Assembly (NCBI GenBank): GCA_002708825.1
Contig: PAPF01000013.1
Span: 153,350 to 217,349 of the forward strand
Direction: 5' to 3'
Source: Phyllobacteriaceae bacterium
GTDB lineage: Bacteria; Pseudomonadota; Alphaproteobacteria; Rhizobiales; Rhizobiaceae
Length of the DNA stretch: 64,000 nucleotides
Part shown: positions 54,547-63,396 of the stretch, one piece after another
Layout of the letters: each line of letters starts with the position of its first letter
How positions within the stretch are numbered: the stretch's first letter is position 1
Made by a program: the position numbers and the translations under genes
The notes under the pieces: model-generated
Databases searched by the model: none
What the model was told of the DNA's origin: nothing
What the model saw: the letters and a program-made list of their open reading frames with translations, nothing else

Positions 54547-55173
54547 TCATTCTTGCCGCGATGGCGCGCCGGGGTCAAACAGGATCTGCCGCAGCCAGTT
54601 GCCGGCAGCTGACAGCAGGTCGTGGGGACGCTCGCCCGCCGTCCCACGCCGGGCCCGCCAGACCCGCGGGGCATCGAAGGAGCCTGCCCACATCCCCCGC
54701 CGTTCCAGCCGTGCACGGGCTTCCTCCGCCTCGTAGGCTCCGAAGGCAACGGCCCAGCCCGACGCCACCATGGCGCCGTTGAGGTCGGTCTCGCCTGCAT
54801 GGCAGACCGCCAGCAACCGGCCATGCCGGTCGCGTTCCCATCCCCTGCAGCGCATCGGCCGCCCGTCCGTCAGGCGTTCCAGCACCGCGCGCGCTTGCCT
54901 GCCGCAGGCCTGGGTGGCTCCCGCGCGCTGGCAGGTCTGGTCGAGTTCCGGTGCATCGATGCCCTTCAACCGCACGCGCTCCCCGCCCAGCCGGACCGTG
55001 TCCCCGTCGATGACGGCCGCAACGCCCTGCATTTCGAGGCTGGCGGCCCGTTCTGCACGGGCAGCCAGAAGCGCCACGAGCGCAAGATTGACGACCGCCA
55101 GCGCAATGTCGCGCAAGCGCCCCGGAGTGCGGTGTGGACGATCCTTCCTTTTCAACGAAGGGCTGCGTTTCAT
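54547..55173 (-). CDS. Thermonuclease (SNase-like) family protein with N-terminal membrane anchor
   Basis: 208 residues. A basic N-terminus and one hydrophobic segment (IALAVVNLALVALLAA) anchor or export the protein. The SNase domain shows VIDGDTVRLGGERVRLKGIDAPELDQTC with metal- and phosphate-binding residues, and GRLLAVCHAGETDLNGAMVASGWAVAF. It probably hydrolyses nucleic acids outside the cytoplasm. It starts opposite the histidine kinase gene, with about 71 bp between the start codons. Confidence 0.88.
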   Translation of the reverse strand: MKRSPSLKRKDRPHRTPGRLRDIALAVVNLALVALLAARAERAASLEMQGVAAVIDGDTVRLGGERVRLKGIDAPELDQTCQRAGATQACGRQARAVLERLTDGRPMRCRGWERDRHGRLLAVCHAGETDLNGAMVASGWAVAFGAYEAEEARARLERRGMWAGSFDAPRVWRARRGTAGERPHDLLSAAGNWLRQILFDPGAPSRQE

Positions 55174-55244
55174 CAGGGTCCGTTAACCATTCGCTTCTAG
55201 TTTGGGCCCTGCTTCAACCATCCCGAAGGTCCCGCGCCCAGGTC

Positions 55245-56765
55245 ATGTCCGTCGCCGTCTCCGACATTGCCGACAAGAACGTTCTTGACAAGCGCAAGGC
55301 CCACCGCAACTCCGAGGTGGCCCGGGCGATCCGCTCGACACGTGAGAAACTGTCCACCCGCCCCGGAAACCTGAACTTCGACCGCGCGCTGATCAAGATG
55401 CACGCCAGTTCGGTCATGGCCAGCGCCCTTGCCTTCCCCATCCTGATCGGCATCGTCACGCTCGCCGGCCTGGCCCTGGGCATCGGCCTGATGATGGTCG
55501 TATGGGGCCTGATCTCGGTCCTTCTTTACGGCGCTGTCATCATGACGGCGCGCAAGGTCCGGGCGACGCCCGAGGACCGGATCCATGTCCCCTCGGTCAC
55601 GCGCCGCTTCCTGCTTGTCCACGCCCTGGCGGGCCTGGGATGGGCCGGGTTCGTGTTCATCCCCTGCGAAACCTGCGGCCCGGACGAGGCCGCCATCATG
55701 CGCGCCGTGCTGCTGCTCCTGGCGATTGCCGCGACCGCCGTGATCGCATGGGCGCTGAATGGCGTGCTGGTCGCCTCCTTCACCGCACCCGTGGCACTGA
55801 ACGCCTACATGACGGCGATCGACTTCGATCCCGCGCGCGCTTCCATGGCGGTCATGCTCGTTGCTGCTCTGCCCTTCTTTGCCTATATCGCACGCCATCT
55901 TCACGCTTCCGCGGTCATGACGCTGTCGTTCCGTTCCGAGAAGGATGCGCTTATCGGGGAACTGGAGACAGCCAATGCGATCTCCGACGAGGCCCGCCGC
56001 CGCGCCGAGGAAGCCAATCTCGCCAAGTCGCGCTTCCTGGCATCCATGAGCCACGAGTTGCGCACCCCGCTCAACGCCATTCTCGGCTTTTCCGAAGTGA
56101 TGGCCGGCGAAATGCTGGGGCCGCTGCGAAACGAGACCTACAAGGAATATGCCCGCGACATCCACGGGTCCGGCAAGCACCTGCTCGATCTGATCAACGA
56201 GATCCTCGACCTGTCGCGCATCGAGGCCGGCCGCTACCAGATCAACGACGAACCCGTTTCGCTGGTCGAGATCCTCGACGATTGCGCCCATCTGCTCGAC
56301 ATCAAGATCCGCGGCAAGGACATCCGTATCGTGAAGCAGTATCACAACGGCCTGCCCTTCCTGCTGGCCGACGAGCGATCGGTGCGCCAGGTGGCGCTCA
56401 ACCTGCTGTCCAACGCCGTGAAGTTCACGCCACAGGGCGGCGAGATCACCATTCGTGCCGGCTGGACGCGCTCGGGCGGTCAGTACATGGCGGTGATCGA
56501 CAATGGCCCTGGCATTCCCGAGGACGAGATTCCCGTCGTCCTGTCCGCCTTCGGCCAGGGGTCCATCGCCATCAAGAGTGCCGAACAGGGCACGGGTCTG
56601 GGCCTGCCCATCGTCCAGGCCATCATGAAGATGCATGATGGACGCTTCGACCTGCGCTCGAAACTGCGTGTCGGCACCGAGGTGATCGCAACCTTCCCGG
56701 CAAAGCGCGTGCAGATGCAGGACAATGCACCGAACCCCGCGGCCAGCGACGCCGGCGCCGCCTGA
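55245..56765 (+). CDS. Sensor histidine kinase, DivJ/PleC/PdhS-like
   Basis: 506 residues. The N-terminal half has about six membrane helices and no recognisable sensor fold. A short coiled coil leads to the H box SRFLASMSHELRTPLNAILGFS with the phospho-His at about 270, and the rest of the HisKA and HATPase domains: N box LNLLSNAVKFTP, G1 IDNGPGIP and G2 GTGLGLPIV. The H-box neighbourhood (SEVMAGEMLGPL, YAEDIHxSGxHLLDLINEILDLSRIEAGRY type) is the DivJ/PleC/PdhS group that controls DivK in alphaproteobacteria. No response regulator is adjacent, so cell-cycle control is inference. The start lacks a strong ribosome site. Confidence 0.9.
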   Translation: MSVAVSDIADKNVLDKRKAHRNSEVARAIRSTREKLSTRPGNLNFDRALIKMHASSVMASALAFPILIGIVTLAGLALGIGLMMVVWGLISVLLYGAVIMTARKVRATPEDRIHVPSVTRRFLLVHALAGLGWAGFVFIPCETCGPDEAAIMRAVLLLLAIAATAVIAWALNGVLVASFTAPVALNAYMTAIDFDPARASMAVMLVAALPFFAYIARHLHASAVMTLSFRSEKDALIGELETANAISDEARRRAEEANLAKSRFLASMSHELRTPLNAILGFSEVMAGEMLGPLRNETYKEYARDIHGSGKHLLDLINEILDLSRIEAGRYQINDEPVSLVEILDDCAHLLDIKIRGKDIRIVKQYHNGLPFLLADERSVRQVALNLLSNAVKFTPQGGEITIRAGWTRSGGQYMAVIDNGPGIPEDEIPVVLSAFGQGSIAIKSAEQGTGLGLPIVQAIMKMHDGRFDLRSKLRVGTEVIATFPAKRVQMQDNAPNPAASDAGAA

Positions 56766-56774
56766 AACCTGCCC

Positions 56775-57782
56775 TCAATGCGCGGCAGGCACGCCGCGCT
56801 TTTCCCGTTTTGCCGCCATGCCCGTCTGGCAGGCCAGCGCCGTGCGCACCAGACCGGCGCCCAGCGCGGCCGAGGCGCCCTCGCCCATCGCGATTCCGAA
56901 ATCCAGCAGGGGCCGCATGCCGAGCCGCCTGGCCGCCTCCGCTTCGCCCGGTTCGCCGGAAAGGTCGGCCAGCACGCAATGGCCCGAGGCCAGCGGATTG
57001 ATCTTCCACAGGATCGCCGCGGCCGCGAGCGGCGCATAGCCGCCCAGCACCACCGGAATGCGCTCCATGCGCGCCGCCAGGATGGCGCCCGCCATGGCCG
57101 CGAACTCCCGACCGCCGACACGGCGCAGCGCCTCCAGCGGATCGGACAGCATGTCGCCATGGGTCGCGAAGGCCGCCTCGATCACCGCGCGGCGCGCCTG
57201 CCCTTCCGCCGTCGCCGCATCGCCGGCCCAGTCGCCCGGTTCGCCGCCGAGGACCGAAGCCAGGAGCGCGCCGGCCACGGCGCCATTGCCTGCGCCGATG
57301 TCGCCCAGCGCCAGCAGGTCCACCCCGCCCATGATCGCTTCCATGCCGAAGGCCATGGTGGCGGCGCATTGCCGCTCGTCCAGTGCGGCCTCCACCGTGA
57401 TGTCGCCCGTGGGATGATCGAGCGCGAGATCAAGGATCTTGAGGCTGACATTCTGCGCCTCGCATACCTGGTTCACCATGGCCGCGCCGGAAGCGCACAG
57501 GTCCACGCGCCGCTTCGTCTCCTCCAGCGACCACGGTCCGCGCCCCGCGGCGACATGACCGTGGTTTCCGGCAAAGATGGCTGTCAGAGGTTTCATCACC
57601 GGTTGCCGGGCATTGCCGCGCCAGCCCGCGAACCATTGCGCGATCGTGCCGATCCGCCCCAGCCTGTCCCCGCCCAGCATGGCCTTGCGGGTCTCGCCGG
57701 CCTCCGCCAGCGCAGCGCGGTCCGGATTGGGCAGATTGCCGATCAGGGCGCGGAAATCGTCGAAAGGCGTGGTCTCGGCCAT
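56775..57782 (-). CDS. cobT: Nicotinate-nucleotide-dimethylbenzimidazole phosphoribosyltransferase
   Basis: 335 residues, as for CobU/CobT. The substrate-binding block IFAGNHGHVAAG, the GDIGAGNGAVAGALL loop, and the catalytic Glu in LLDFGIAMGEGASAALG are present. It makes alpha-ribazole phosphate for the lower loop of cobalamin. No other cob gene is in the window. The start at 57782 begins the conserved helix; upstream in-frame sequence is Arg-rich and lacks family similarity. Confidence 0.95.
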   Translation of the reverse strand: MAETTPFDDFRALIGNLPNPDRAALAEAGETRKAMLGGDRLGRIGTIAQWFAGWRGNARQPVMKPLTAIFAGNHGHVAAGRGPWSLEETKRRVDLCASGAAMVNQVCEAQNVSLKILDLALDHPTGDITVEAALDERQCAATMAFGMEAIMGGVDLLALGDIGAGNGAVAGALLASVLGGEPGDWAGDAATAEGQARRAVIEAAFATHGDMLSDPLEALRRVGGREFAAMAGAILAARMERIPVVLGGYAPLAAAAILWKINPLASGHCVLADLSGEPGEAEAARRLGMRPLLDFGIAMGEGASAALGAGLVRTALACQTGMAAKREKRGVPAAH

Positions 57783-57969
57783 GGCGGCATGTCTCCGGGT
57801 GCGGTCTCTTCGCACGCGCACATAGAGCATTTTCGCCAGCGCGCAAAATCCCGGACTGCCTTTCCCTTGCAAAACCTGTCAGGCAGACCCATCATTGGGT
57901 GACTAGCGACCGTCATGCCGCATCGGAAGACGGACTTGGCATTGCCGCCTTCTCCGCCCAAGGACCGAC

Positions 57970-58194
57970 ATGCTCTCACCCTGCATCCTCGTCTGCTCCA
58001 TCGACCAGAAGACGGGTTTGTGCTTCGGCTGCGGACGCACGACCGGCGAGATCATGAACTGGATGTTCTATACCGATGACGAGCGCGAGACGATCATGGC
58101 CTGCCTGCCCGAACGGCTGACCACGGTGGAACGCAAGCCGCGCCGCGAAACCCGCCGCACCCGGCTGGCAAGGCAGCGCATCGAGACCCCATGA
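57970..58194 (+). CDS. DUF1289 domain small cysteine-rich protein
   Basis: 74 residues. SPCILVCSIDQKTGLCFGCGRTTGEIMNW carries the four conserved cysteines of DUF1289, which may bind a metal such as zinc. The C-terminal tail is basic. It overlaps the following protease gene by 4 bp (ATGA). The 187 bp upstream holds no other feature I can identify. Confidence 0.9.
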   Translation: MLSPCILVCSIDQKTGLCFGCGRTTGEIMNWMFYTDDERETIMACLPERLTTVERKPRRETRRTRLARQRIETP

Positions 58195-58892
58195 ACCGGC
58201 TTTTCTGGTTCCTGATCGCCGGCATCGTGGCCGCGCTCGGCTGGCTGCTCATGACCGGCGAGAGCGGTTCGGTCTTCGGGCTCGACAATGACCGCTTTGC
58301 CCGCCTCGTCTATCTCGGTCTGCTCGGGATCGCCATAGGCGCCGTCGTCCTGCGTTCCGCCGGACGGTTTTCCAATGTCGCGCGCAGCATCGCCATATGG
58401 CTTGCCATCGCCCTGGCCCTTGTGGCCGGATACCAGTACCGCTTCGAGCTGCAGGATGTGGCGAGCAGGGTCACGGGCGGGCTTGTGCCGGGCAGTCCCA
58501 TCGCGCTTGGCGCCGGGGATGGGCACGCCATCATGGTGATGCGCGCCGACTCCGGGCATTTCGAGGTCGACGCGCAGGTCAACGGAAGGCCGTTGCGCTT
58601 CCTTGTGGATACCGGCGCGACGAGCACCGTGCTGACGGAAAGCGATGCCGCGCGCGTCGGCATCGACATCGGCGCGCTGGCCTACACCATTCCCATCCAG
58701 ACCGCCAATGGCCGCGCCGAGGCAGCCCGCGCCCGCATTGACACGATGGAGATCGGCTCGATCGAACGCCGCTCTCTCCCGGTCCTGATCGCCCGCGATT
58801 CCCGCCTCGGCCAGAGCCTGCTCGGCATGAACTATCTCAACACGCTTGGCGGCATCGACATTCGCCGCGACCGGCTGATCCTGCGCGACTGA
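58191..58892 (+). CDS. Retropepsin-like aspartic protease (TIGR02281 clan AA)
   Basis: 233 residues. Three N-terminal membrane helices (about 4-20, 38-55, 64-80) precede a single-domain aspartic protease with RFLVDTGATSTVLTESDA and a conserved LLGMNYLN near the end, as in retroviral-type dimeric proteases. The active site probably faces the periplasm. The natural substrate is unknown. It is translationally coupled to the DUF1289 gene, a pairing common in Hyphomicrobiales. Confidence 0.9.
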   Translation: MNRLFWFLIAGIVAALGWLLMTGESGSVFGLDNDRFARLVYLGLLGIAIGAVVLRSAGRFSNVARSIAIWLAIALALVAGYQYRFELQDVASRVTGGLVPGSPIALGAGDGHAIMVMRADSGHFEVDAQVNGRPLRFLVDTGATSTVLTESDAARVGIDIGALAYTIPIQTANGRAEAARARIDTMEIGSIERRSLPVLIARDSRLGQSLLGMNYLNTLGGIDIRRDRLILRD

Positions 58893-58902
58893 CCTCCGGG
58901 GC

Positions 58903-59727
58903 TCAGGTCAGGCTGTAGAAGAAGCGGGCCGCCACGATCAGCAGGAAGATGCCGAAGGCGATCTCGAGTTGCCGCTTGCTCACCGCATGGGCCACGCGCA
59001 CGCCCAGCGGAGCCGCGATCATGGTGACCGGTATGATGAGCGCGACCGCGATCCAGTTGACGAAGCCCGTCGAGCCGAAAGGCAGGTTCGGATCGCCCCA
59101 GCCCGCCCAGACGTAGCCCAGCATGCCGGGAATGGAGATGAGCACGCCGACACCTGAGGAGGTGGCGACCGCCTGGTGCATGGGCCGGCCGAACATGGTC
59201 ATGAAGGTGTTGTTGAGAACGCCGCCGCCAATGCCCATCAGCGTGGACAGGAAGCCGATCACCAGCCCGACAAGCCCGCGCACCGGATTGCCGGGAATTT
59301 CGCTGCCGATGCGCCAGTGCTCGCGGTTGAGGATGAGCCTGAGCGCGACAAGGATGGCGATGCAGGCAAAGATGGCCCGCAATTCCCCGCTGGAGATCGA
59401 CGCCGCCACCAGCGAGGCCAGCACGACGCCGGCGGGAACGGATATGAGGAAGCTCTTCAGCAGCGCCATGTCGACGGCATTGCGCAGGTAATGCGCCTGG
59501 AAGGAGCGAAGCGACGTCGGCACGATGATGGCAAGCGAGGTGCCCACCGCGATATGCATGCGCACGCTCTCGTCCACGCCGATGGCGCCGAGTGCCTGGT
59601 AGAAGACCGGCACCATGACCGCGCCGCCGCCAATGCCGAAGACGCCGGCCAGCACGCCGGCCACCCCGCCGACCGCGATGGCCGCTGCCGCGAAGGCCAG
59701 GATTTCGGTTAGCGGCAGTTCGCCCAT
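58903..59727 (-). CDS. TauE/SafE (TSUP) family membrane exporter
   Basis: 274 residues, eight predicted helices. GVLAGVFGIGGGAVMVPVFYQALGA at the start and its echo GFLSTLMGIGGGVLNNTFMTMFG in the second half are the paired TSUP motifs. Such proteins export sulfite, sulfoacetate or other organosulfur anions, or take up related compounds; the substrate is unknown. GGGAGGGG lies 5 nt before the ATG at 59727, which excludes the longer frame. It converges on the protease gene. Confidence 0.92.
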   Translation of the reverse strand: MGELPLTEILAFAAAAIAVGGVAGVLAGVFGIGGGAVMVPVFYQALGAIGVDESVRMHIAVGTSLAIIVPTSLRSFQAHYLRNAVDMALLKSFLISVPAGVVLASLVAASISSGELRAIFACIAILVALRLILNREHWRIGSEIPGNPVRGLVGLVIGFLSTLMGIGGGVLNNTFMTMFGRPMHQAVATSSGVGVLISIPGMLGYVWAGWGDPNLPFGSTGFVNWIAVALIIPVTMIAAPLGVRVAHAVSKRQLEIAFGIFLLIVAARFFYSLT

Positions 59728-59807
59728 GCTTTCCCCTCCCGCAGTTTGCTGAAACTGCGCTATCCCTTTGACAGGCGGAAGTAAAGCGGATGGCGAAACG
59801 GTCGCGA

Positions 59808-60827
59808 TCAGGCGGCGGGCTGACGGGCGCCCTGCCAGTCCACATGGGCAAAGGCTTCGTGCAGGACTGCGGGTCCGGCGCCCGGCTTCACGGCTTCGGT
59901 CGACAGGATCTGGCGCCAGCGCCGCGAGCCCGGCATCCCGTGGAACAGGCCCACCATGTGCCGCGTGACGTGGCTGAGCCGCCCGCCATCGGCGATGTGG
60001 GCGGCGCAATAATCCGCCATGGCATCGACGAGGCCGGGATAATCCGGCAATGGCGATGCTCCGTCGCCGGGCAGCGCGTCGACGCCCCACAGGATGTCGG
60101 GCTGCTGGTAAGCCGCGCGCCCGATCATCACCCCATCGACCTTTTCAAGTTCGCTGCGCGCCGTCTCCAGCGAAACGATGCCGCCGTTGATGCCGACAAA
60201 CCAGCCGGGATAGCGCGCCTTCAGCCGGTGAACCCGGTCGTAGTCGAGCGGCGGAATGTCCCGGTTCTCCTTCGGGCTCAACCCCTGAAGCCAGGCCTTG
60301 CGGGCATGGACCCAGAGCGCGTCCGCGCCTTCGGCGTGCACCATGTCGGCCAACCTGTCGAGCGCCTCTTCCGGGTCCTGGTCGTCCACGCCGATACGGC
60401 ATTTGACCGTGACGGGAACGGACACGGCACCCTTCATGGCCGCCACCGAACGTGCGACGACCTCCGGGCGCAGCATGAGGCATGCCCCGAAAGTGCCGGA
60501 CTGCACGCGGTCCGACGGGCAGCCGACATTCAGGTTGATCTCGTCATAGCCGAAGCCCTCGCAGATGCGCGCCGCCTCCGCCAGCTTGTCGGGCTCCGAC
60601 CCGCCAAGCTGCACGGCCACCGGATGCTCGGCCGGATCGAAGCCGAGAAGGCGCGCACGCGGTCCATGGATGGCGGCATCGGCCACCACCATTTCCGTGT
60701 AGAGCAGCGCGCGCTTCGTCATCAGGCGGTGGAAGAAACGGCAATGCCGGTCCGTCCAATCCATCATGGGCGCAACGGCGAAGCGGTTGGCAAAATATTC
60801 CTGCTTTTTGGTCATGGCGGTCGCCAT
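59808..60827 (-). CDS. dusA: tRNA-dihydrouridine(20/20a) synthase
   Basis: About 339 residues. FAVAPMMDWTDRHCRFFHR at the N-terminus is the DusA FMN-binding loop, the active-site Cys is in INLNVGCPSDRVQSG, and KCRIGVDDQD and INGGI follow. It reduces U20 and U20a of tRNA with NADPH and FMN. Two ATGs, at 60827 and 60815, are both plausible; no ribosome site decides. It is divergent from ppsA with about 146 bp between. Confidence 0.94.
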   Translation of the reverse strand: MATAMTKKQEYFANRFAVAPMMDWTDRHCRFFHRLMTKRALLYTEMVVADAAIHGPRARLLGFDPAEHPVAVQLGGSEPDKLAEAARICEGFGYDEINLNVGCPSDRVQSGTFGACLMLRPEVVARSVAAMKGAVSVPVTVKCRIGVDDQDPEEALDRLADMVHAEGADALWVHARKAWLQGLSPKENRDIPPLDYDRVHRLKARYPGWFVGINGGIVSLETARSELEKVDGVMIGRAAYQQPDILWGVDALPGDGASPLPDYPGLVDAMADYCAAHIADGGRLSHVTRHMVGLFHGMPGSRRWRQILSTEAVKPGAGPAVLHEAFAHVDWQGARQPAA

Positions 60828-60972
60828 GCCATGAATCCCGGCCTTCTGCAAACCTGTCTGCCTGAACCGGCACACCGTCTTTTCCTTTTCGCGATTGACA
60901 AGCATCATGGTGCGAAGCGGCAGGAACGGCAGGATTGGTTCTGCCAATGCAACACCAGGGAGACCCGATGCC

Positions 60973-63360
60973 ATGGCCGGACAAGACACCGTTCACGTTC
61001 TTTCCCTTGCCGACGTCCGCCGCGCCGACGTTGCCCGCGTGGGCGGCAAGAATGCCTCGCTCGGGGAGATGATCGGCGCGCTGGCCTCGCGCGGCATCGC
61101 GGTTCCGGCCGGTTTCGCCACCACCGCCGACGCCTTCCGCCACTACCTTTCCGCCAACAGTCTCAATGACATGATCGCGCAAAGCTACCATGCCTATGAG
61201 ACAGGCGCGGTCAGCCTTGCCGATACCGGGGCGCGGATCAGGGCTGCCATCCTGTCCGGCGCCTGGCCCGACGACCTCGCCGACGCGATCCTCGCCGCCT
61301 ATGACGGCCTGTGCGCATCGCGCGGCGGCGCGCCCGTTTCCGTCGCCGTGCGTTCCAGCGCCACGGCGGAGGACCTGCCGGACGCCAGCTTCGCCGGCCA
61401 GCAGGAAACATACCTGAACATTTCCGGCCGCGACGCCCTGCTCGATGCCTGCAAGCGCTGCTACGCCTCCCTCTTCACCGATCGGGCCATCAGCTATCGC
61501 CAGACCAAGGGTTTCGAGCAGACCGCCGTGGCGCTCTCCATCGGCGTGCAGATGATGGTCCGCTCCGACCGGGGTGGCTCCGGCGTCATGTTCTCCATCG
61601 ACACCGAGACCGGTTTCGACAAGGTCGTGGTGATCAACGCGGCCTGGGGGCTGGGCGAGAACGTCGTCCAGGGCGCCGTCGACCCGGATGAATATCTCGT
61701 CTTCAAGCCGCTTCTCGCAAATCCGTCGCTCTGCCCCATCGTGGAGAAGAAATGCGGCGCCAAGACGATCAAGATGATCTACGGCAAGGGCGCCGAGCCG
61801 ACCCGCAACGTACCGACATCCAAGGTCGAGCGCGCCGCGTTCGTGCTCGATGATGAGCGGATCCTGACCCTTGCCCGCTGGGCCGTGATCATCGAGGAGC
61901 ATTACGGGTGCCCGATGGACATGGAATGGGCGCTGGACGGCGAAACGAAGGAACTGTTCATCGTGCAGGCCCGCCCCGAAACCGTCCAGGCGGCGCGCGA
62001 CCAGGGGTCGATCAAGGCACATGCCATTGCCCACCACGGCGCAGTGCTGACGAAGGGCCTCAGCATCGGCGACTCCGTCGTCGCCGGACCGGTCTGCCTG
62101 ATCGAGAGCGCCGCCGATATTGCCGATTTCGTGGATGGCTCCATTCTCGTCACCGGCACCACGGATCCCGACTGGGTGCCGGTCATGAAGCGCGCCGCAG
62201 GGATCATCACCGATCATGGCGGGCGCACCTCCCATGCGGCAATCGTCAGCCGTGAACTGGGCCTGCCCGCAATCGTGGGCACGGGCAATGCAACCGCCGT
62301 CCTCCATTCCGGGCAGGACGTGACGATCTCCTGCGCCGAAGGCGACGAAGGCTTCGTCTACGAGGGCACGGCGGAGTTTGCCGAAACGCTGCTGAAGCTG
62401 GAGGATATTCCGCAAACAAGAACGAAGGTCATGCTCAACATGGCCAATCCGGCCGCGGCCTTCCGCTGGAACCGGTTGCCGGCTGACGGCGTGGGCCTGG
62501 CGCGCATGGAGTTCGTCATTTCCAATCACATCCGCGTCCATCCCATGGCGCTGCTGAAATTCGACGAACTGGAAAGCGAGGCTGACAAGGCCGAGATCGC
62601 GGCCCTGACCGCCGGCCATGACGACAAGGCGGAATTCTTCGTCGAACGCCTTGCCCGCGGCCTGTCGCGCATCGCCGCGACCGTCCATCCGAACCCGGTC
62701 ATCGTTCGCATGAGCGATTTCAAGACCAATGAATATGCGGGGCTGCTTGGCGGGCGGCAGTTCGAACCGGTCGAGGAAAACCCGATGATCGGTTTTCGCG
62801 GCGCCTCGCGCTACTGCTCGCCCCAATATCGCGACGGCTTCGCGCTGGAGTGTCAGGCCATCCGGCACCTGCGCGAGGAGATGGGGTTCGACAACGTCAT
62901 CGTCATGATCCCCTTCTGCCGCTCAACCGCGGAGGCTGAACGGGTACTCGCCGTGATGGCCCAAAACGGGCTGAAGCGCGGCGAGAACGGGCTGCAGGTC
63001 TATGTCATGTGCGAGATCCCGGCCAATGTCGTGCTGGCCGGCGCCTTCGCCAGCCGCTTCGACGGATTCTCCATCGGATCGAACGACCTGACCCAGCTGA
63101 CCCTTGGCGTGGACCGGGATTCCGAGATCCTTTCGGACCTCTTCGACGAGCAGGACGAGGCGGTCAAATGGATGATTTCGAACGTCATCCGCGAGGCCCA
63201 TGCCGCCGGCGCCAAGGTCGGCCTGTGCGGCCAGGCGCCGAGCGACCATCCGCAATTCGCCCGCTTCCTGGTGGAATGCGGCATCGACTCCATCTCGGTC
63301 ACGCCCGACAGCTTCATCCGCGTCAAGGAGCAGGTGGCGGCTGCGGAAAAGGCACGCTGA
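60973..63360 (+). CDS. ppsA: Phosphoenolpyruvate synthase
   Basis: 795 residues (E. coli PpsA has 792). ATP-grasp region VGGKNASLGEMI and SVAVRSSATAEDLPDASFAGQQETYLN; phosphohistidine domain TGTTDPDWVPVM and HGGRTSHAAIV, with the active His at residue 421, as in E. coli. The C-terminal barrel has GIGLARMEFVI-like (VGLARMEFVISNHI) and QLTLGVDRDS. It makes PEP from pyruvate with ATP, giving AMP and phosphate, which allows growth on C3 and C4 compounds together with the malic enzyme earlier in the window. Confidence 0.96.
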   Translation: MAGQDTVHVLSLADVRRADVARVGGKNASLGEMIGALASRGIAVPAGFATTADAFRHYLSANSLNDMIAQSYHAYETGAVSLADTGARIRAAILSGAWPDDLADAILAAYDGLCASRGGAPVSVAVRSSATAEDLPDASFAGQQETYLNISGRDALLDACKRCYASLFTDRAISYRQTKGFEQTAVALSIGVQMMVRSDRGGSGVMFSIDTETGFDKVVVINAAWGLGENVVQGAVDPDEYLVFKPLLANPSLCPIVEKKCGAKTIKMIYGKGAEPTRNVPTSKVERAAFVLDDERILTLARWAVIIEEHYGCPMDMEWALDGETKELFIVQARPETVQAARDQGSIKAHAIAHHGAVLTKGLSIGDSVVAGPVCLIESAADIADFVDGSILVTGTTDPDWVPVMKRAAGIITDHGGRTSHAAIVSRELGLPAIVGTGNATAVLHSGQDVTISCAEGDEGFVYEGTAEFAETLLKLEDIPQTRTKVMLNMANPAAAFRWNRLPADGVGLARMEFVISNHIRVHPMALLKFDELESEADKAEIAALTAGHDDKAEFFVERLARGLSRIAATVHPNPVIVRMSDFKTNEYAGLLGGRQFEPVEENPMIGFRGASRYCSPQYRDGFALECQAIRHLREEMGFDNVIVMIPFCRSTAEAERVLAVMAQNGLKRGENGLQVYVMCEIPANVVLAGAFASRFDGFSIGSNDLTQLTLGVDRDSEILSDLFDEQDEAVKWMISNVIREAHAAGAKVGLCGQAPSDHPQFARFLVECGIDSISVTPDSFIRVKEQVAAAEKAR

Positions 63361-63396
63361 GCGGCACCCGTCAGGCCACAGGGCGCGAGGGCGGGC

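Noticed and set aside
58832-59851. Alternate reading of the TauE gene region as another protein
   Set aside because: Composition is Arg/Gly/His-rich shadow sequence; the TSUP motifs in the other frame are decisive.
60544-62868. Antisense open frame of more than 770 codons over ppsA and dusA
   Set aside because: Same codon-bias effect; its end actually follows the dusA reading region in another frame and shows no domain.
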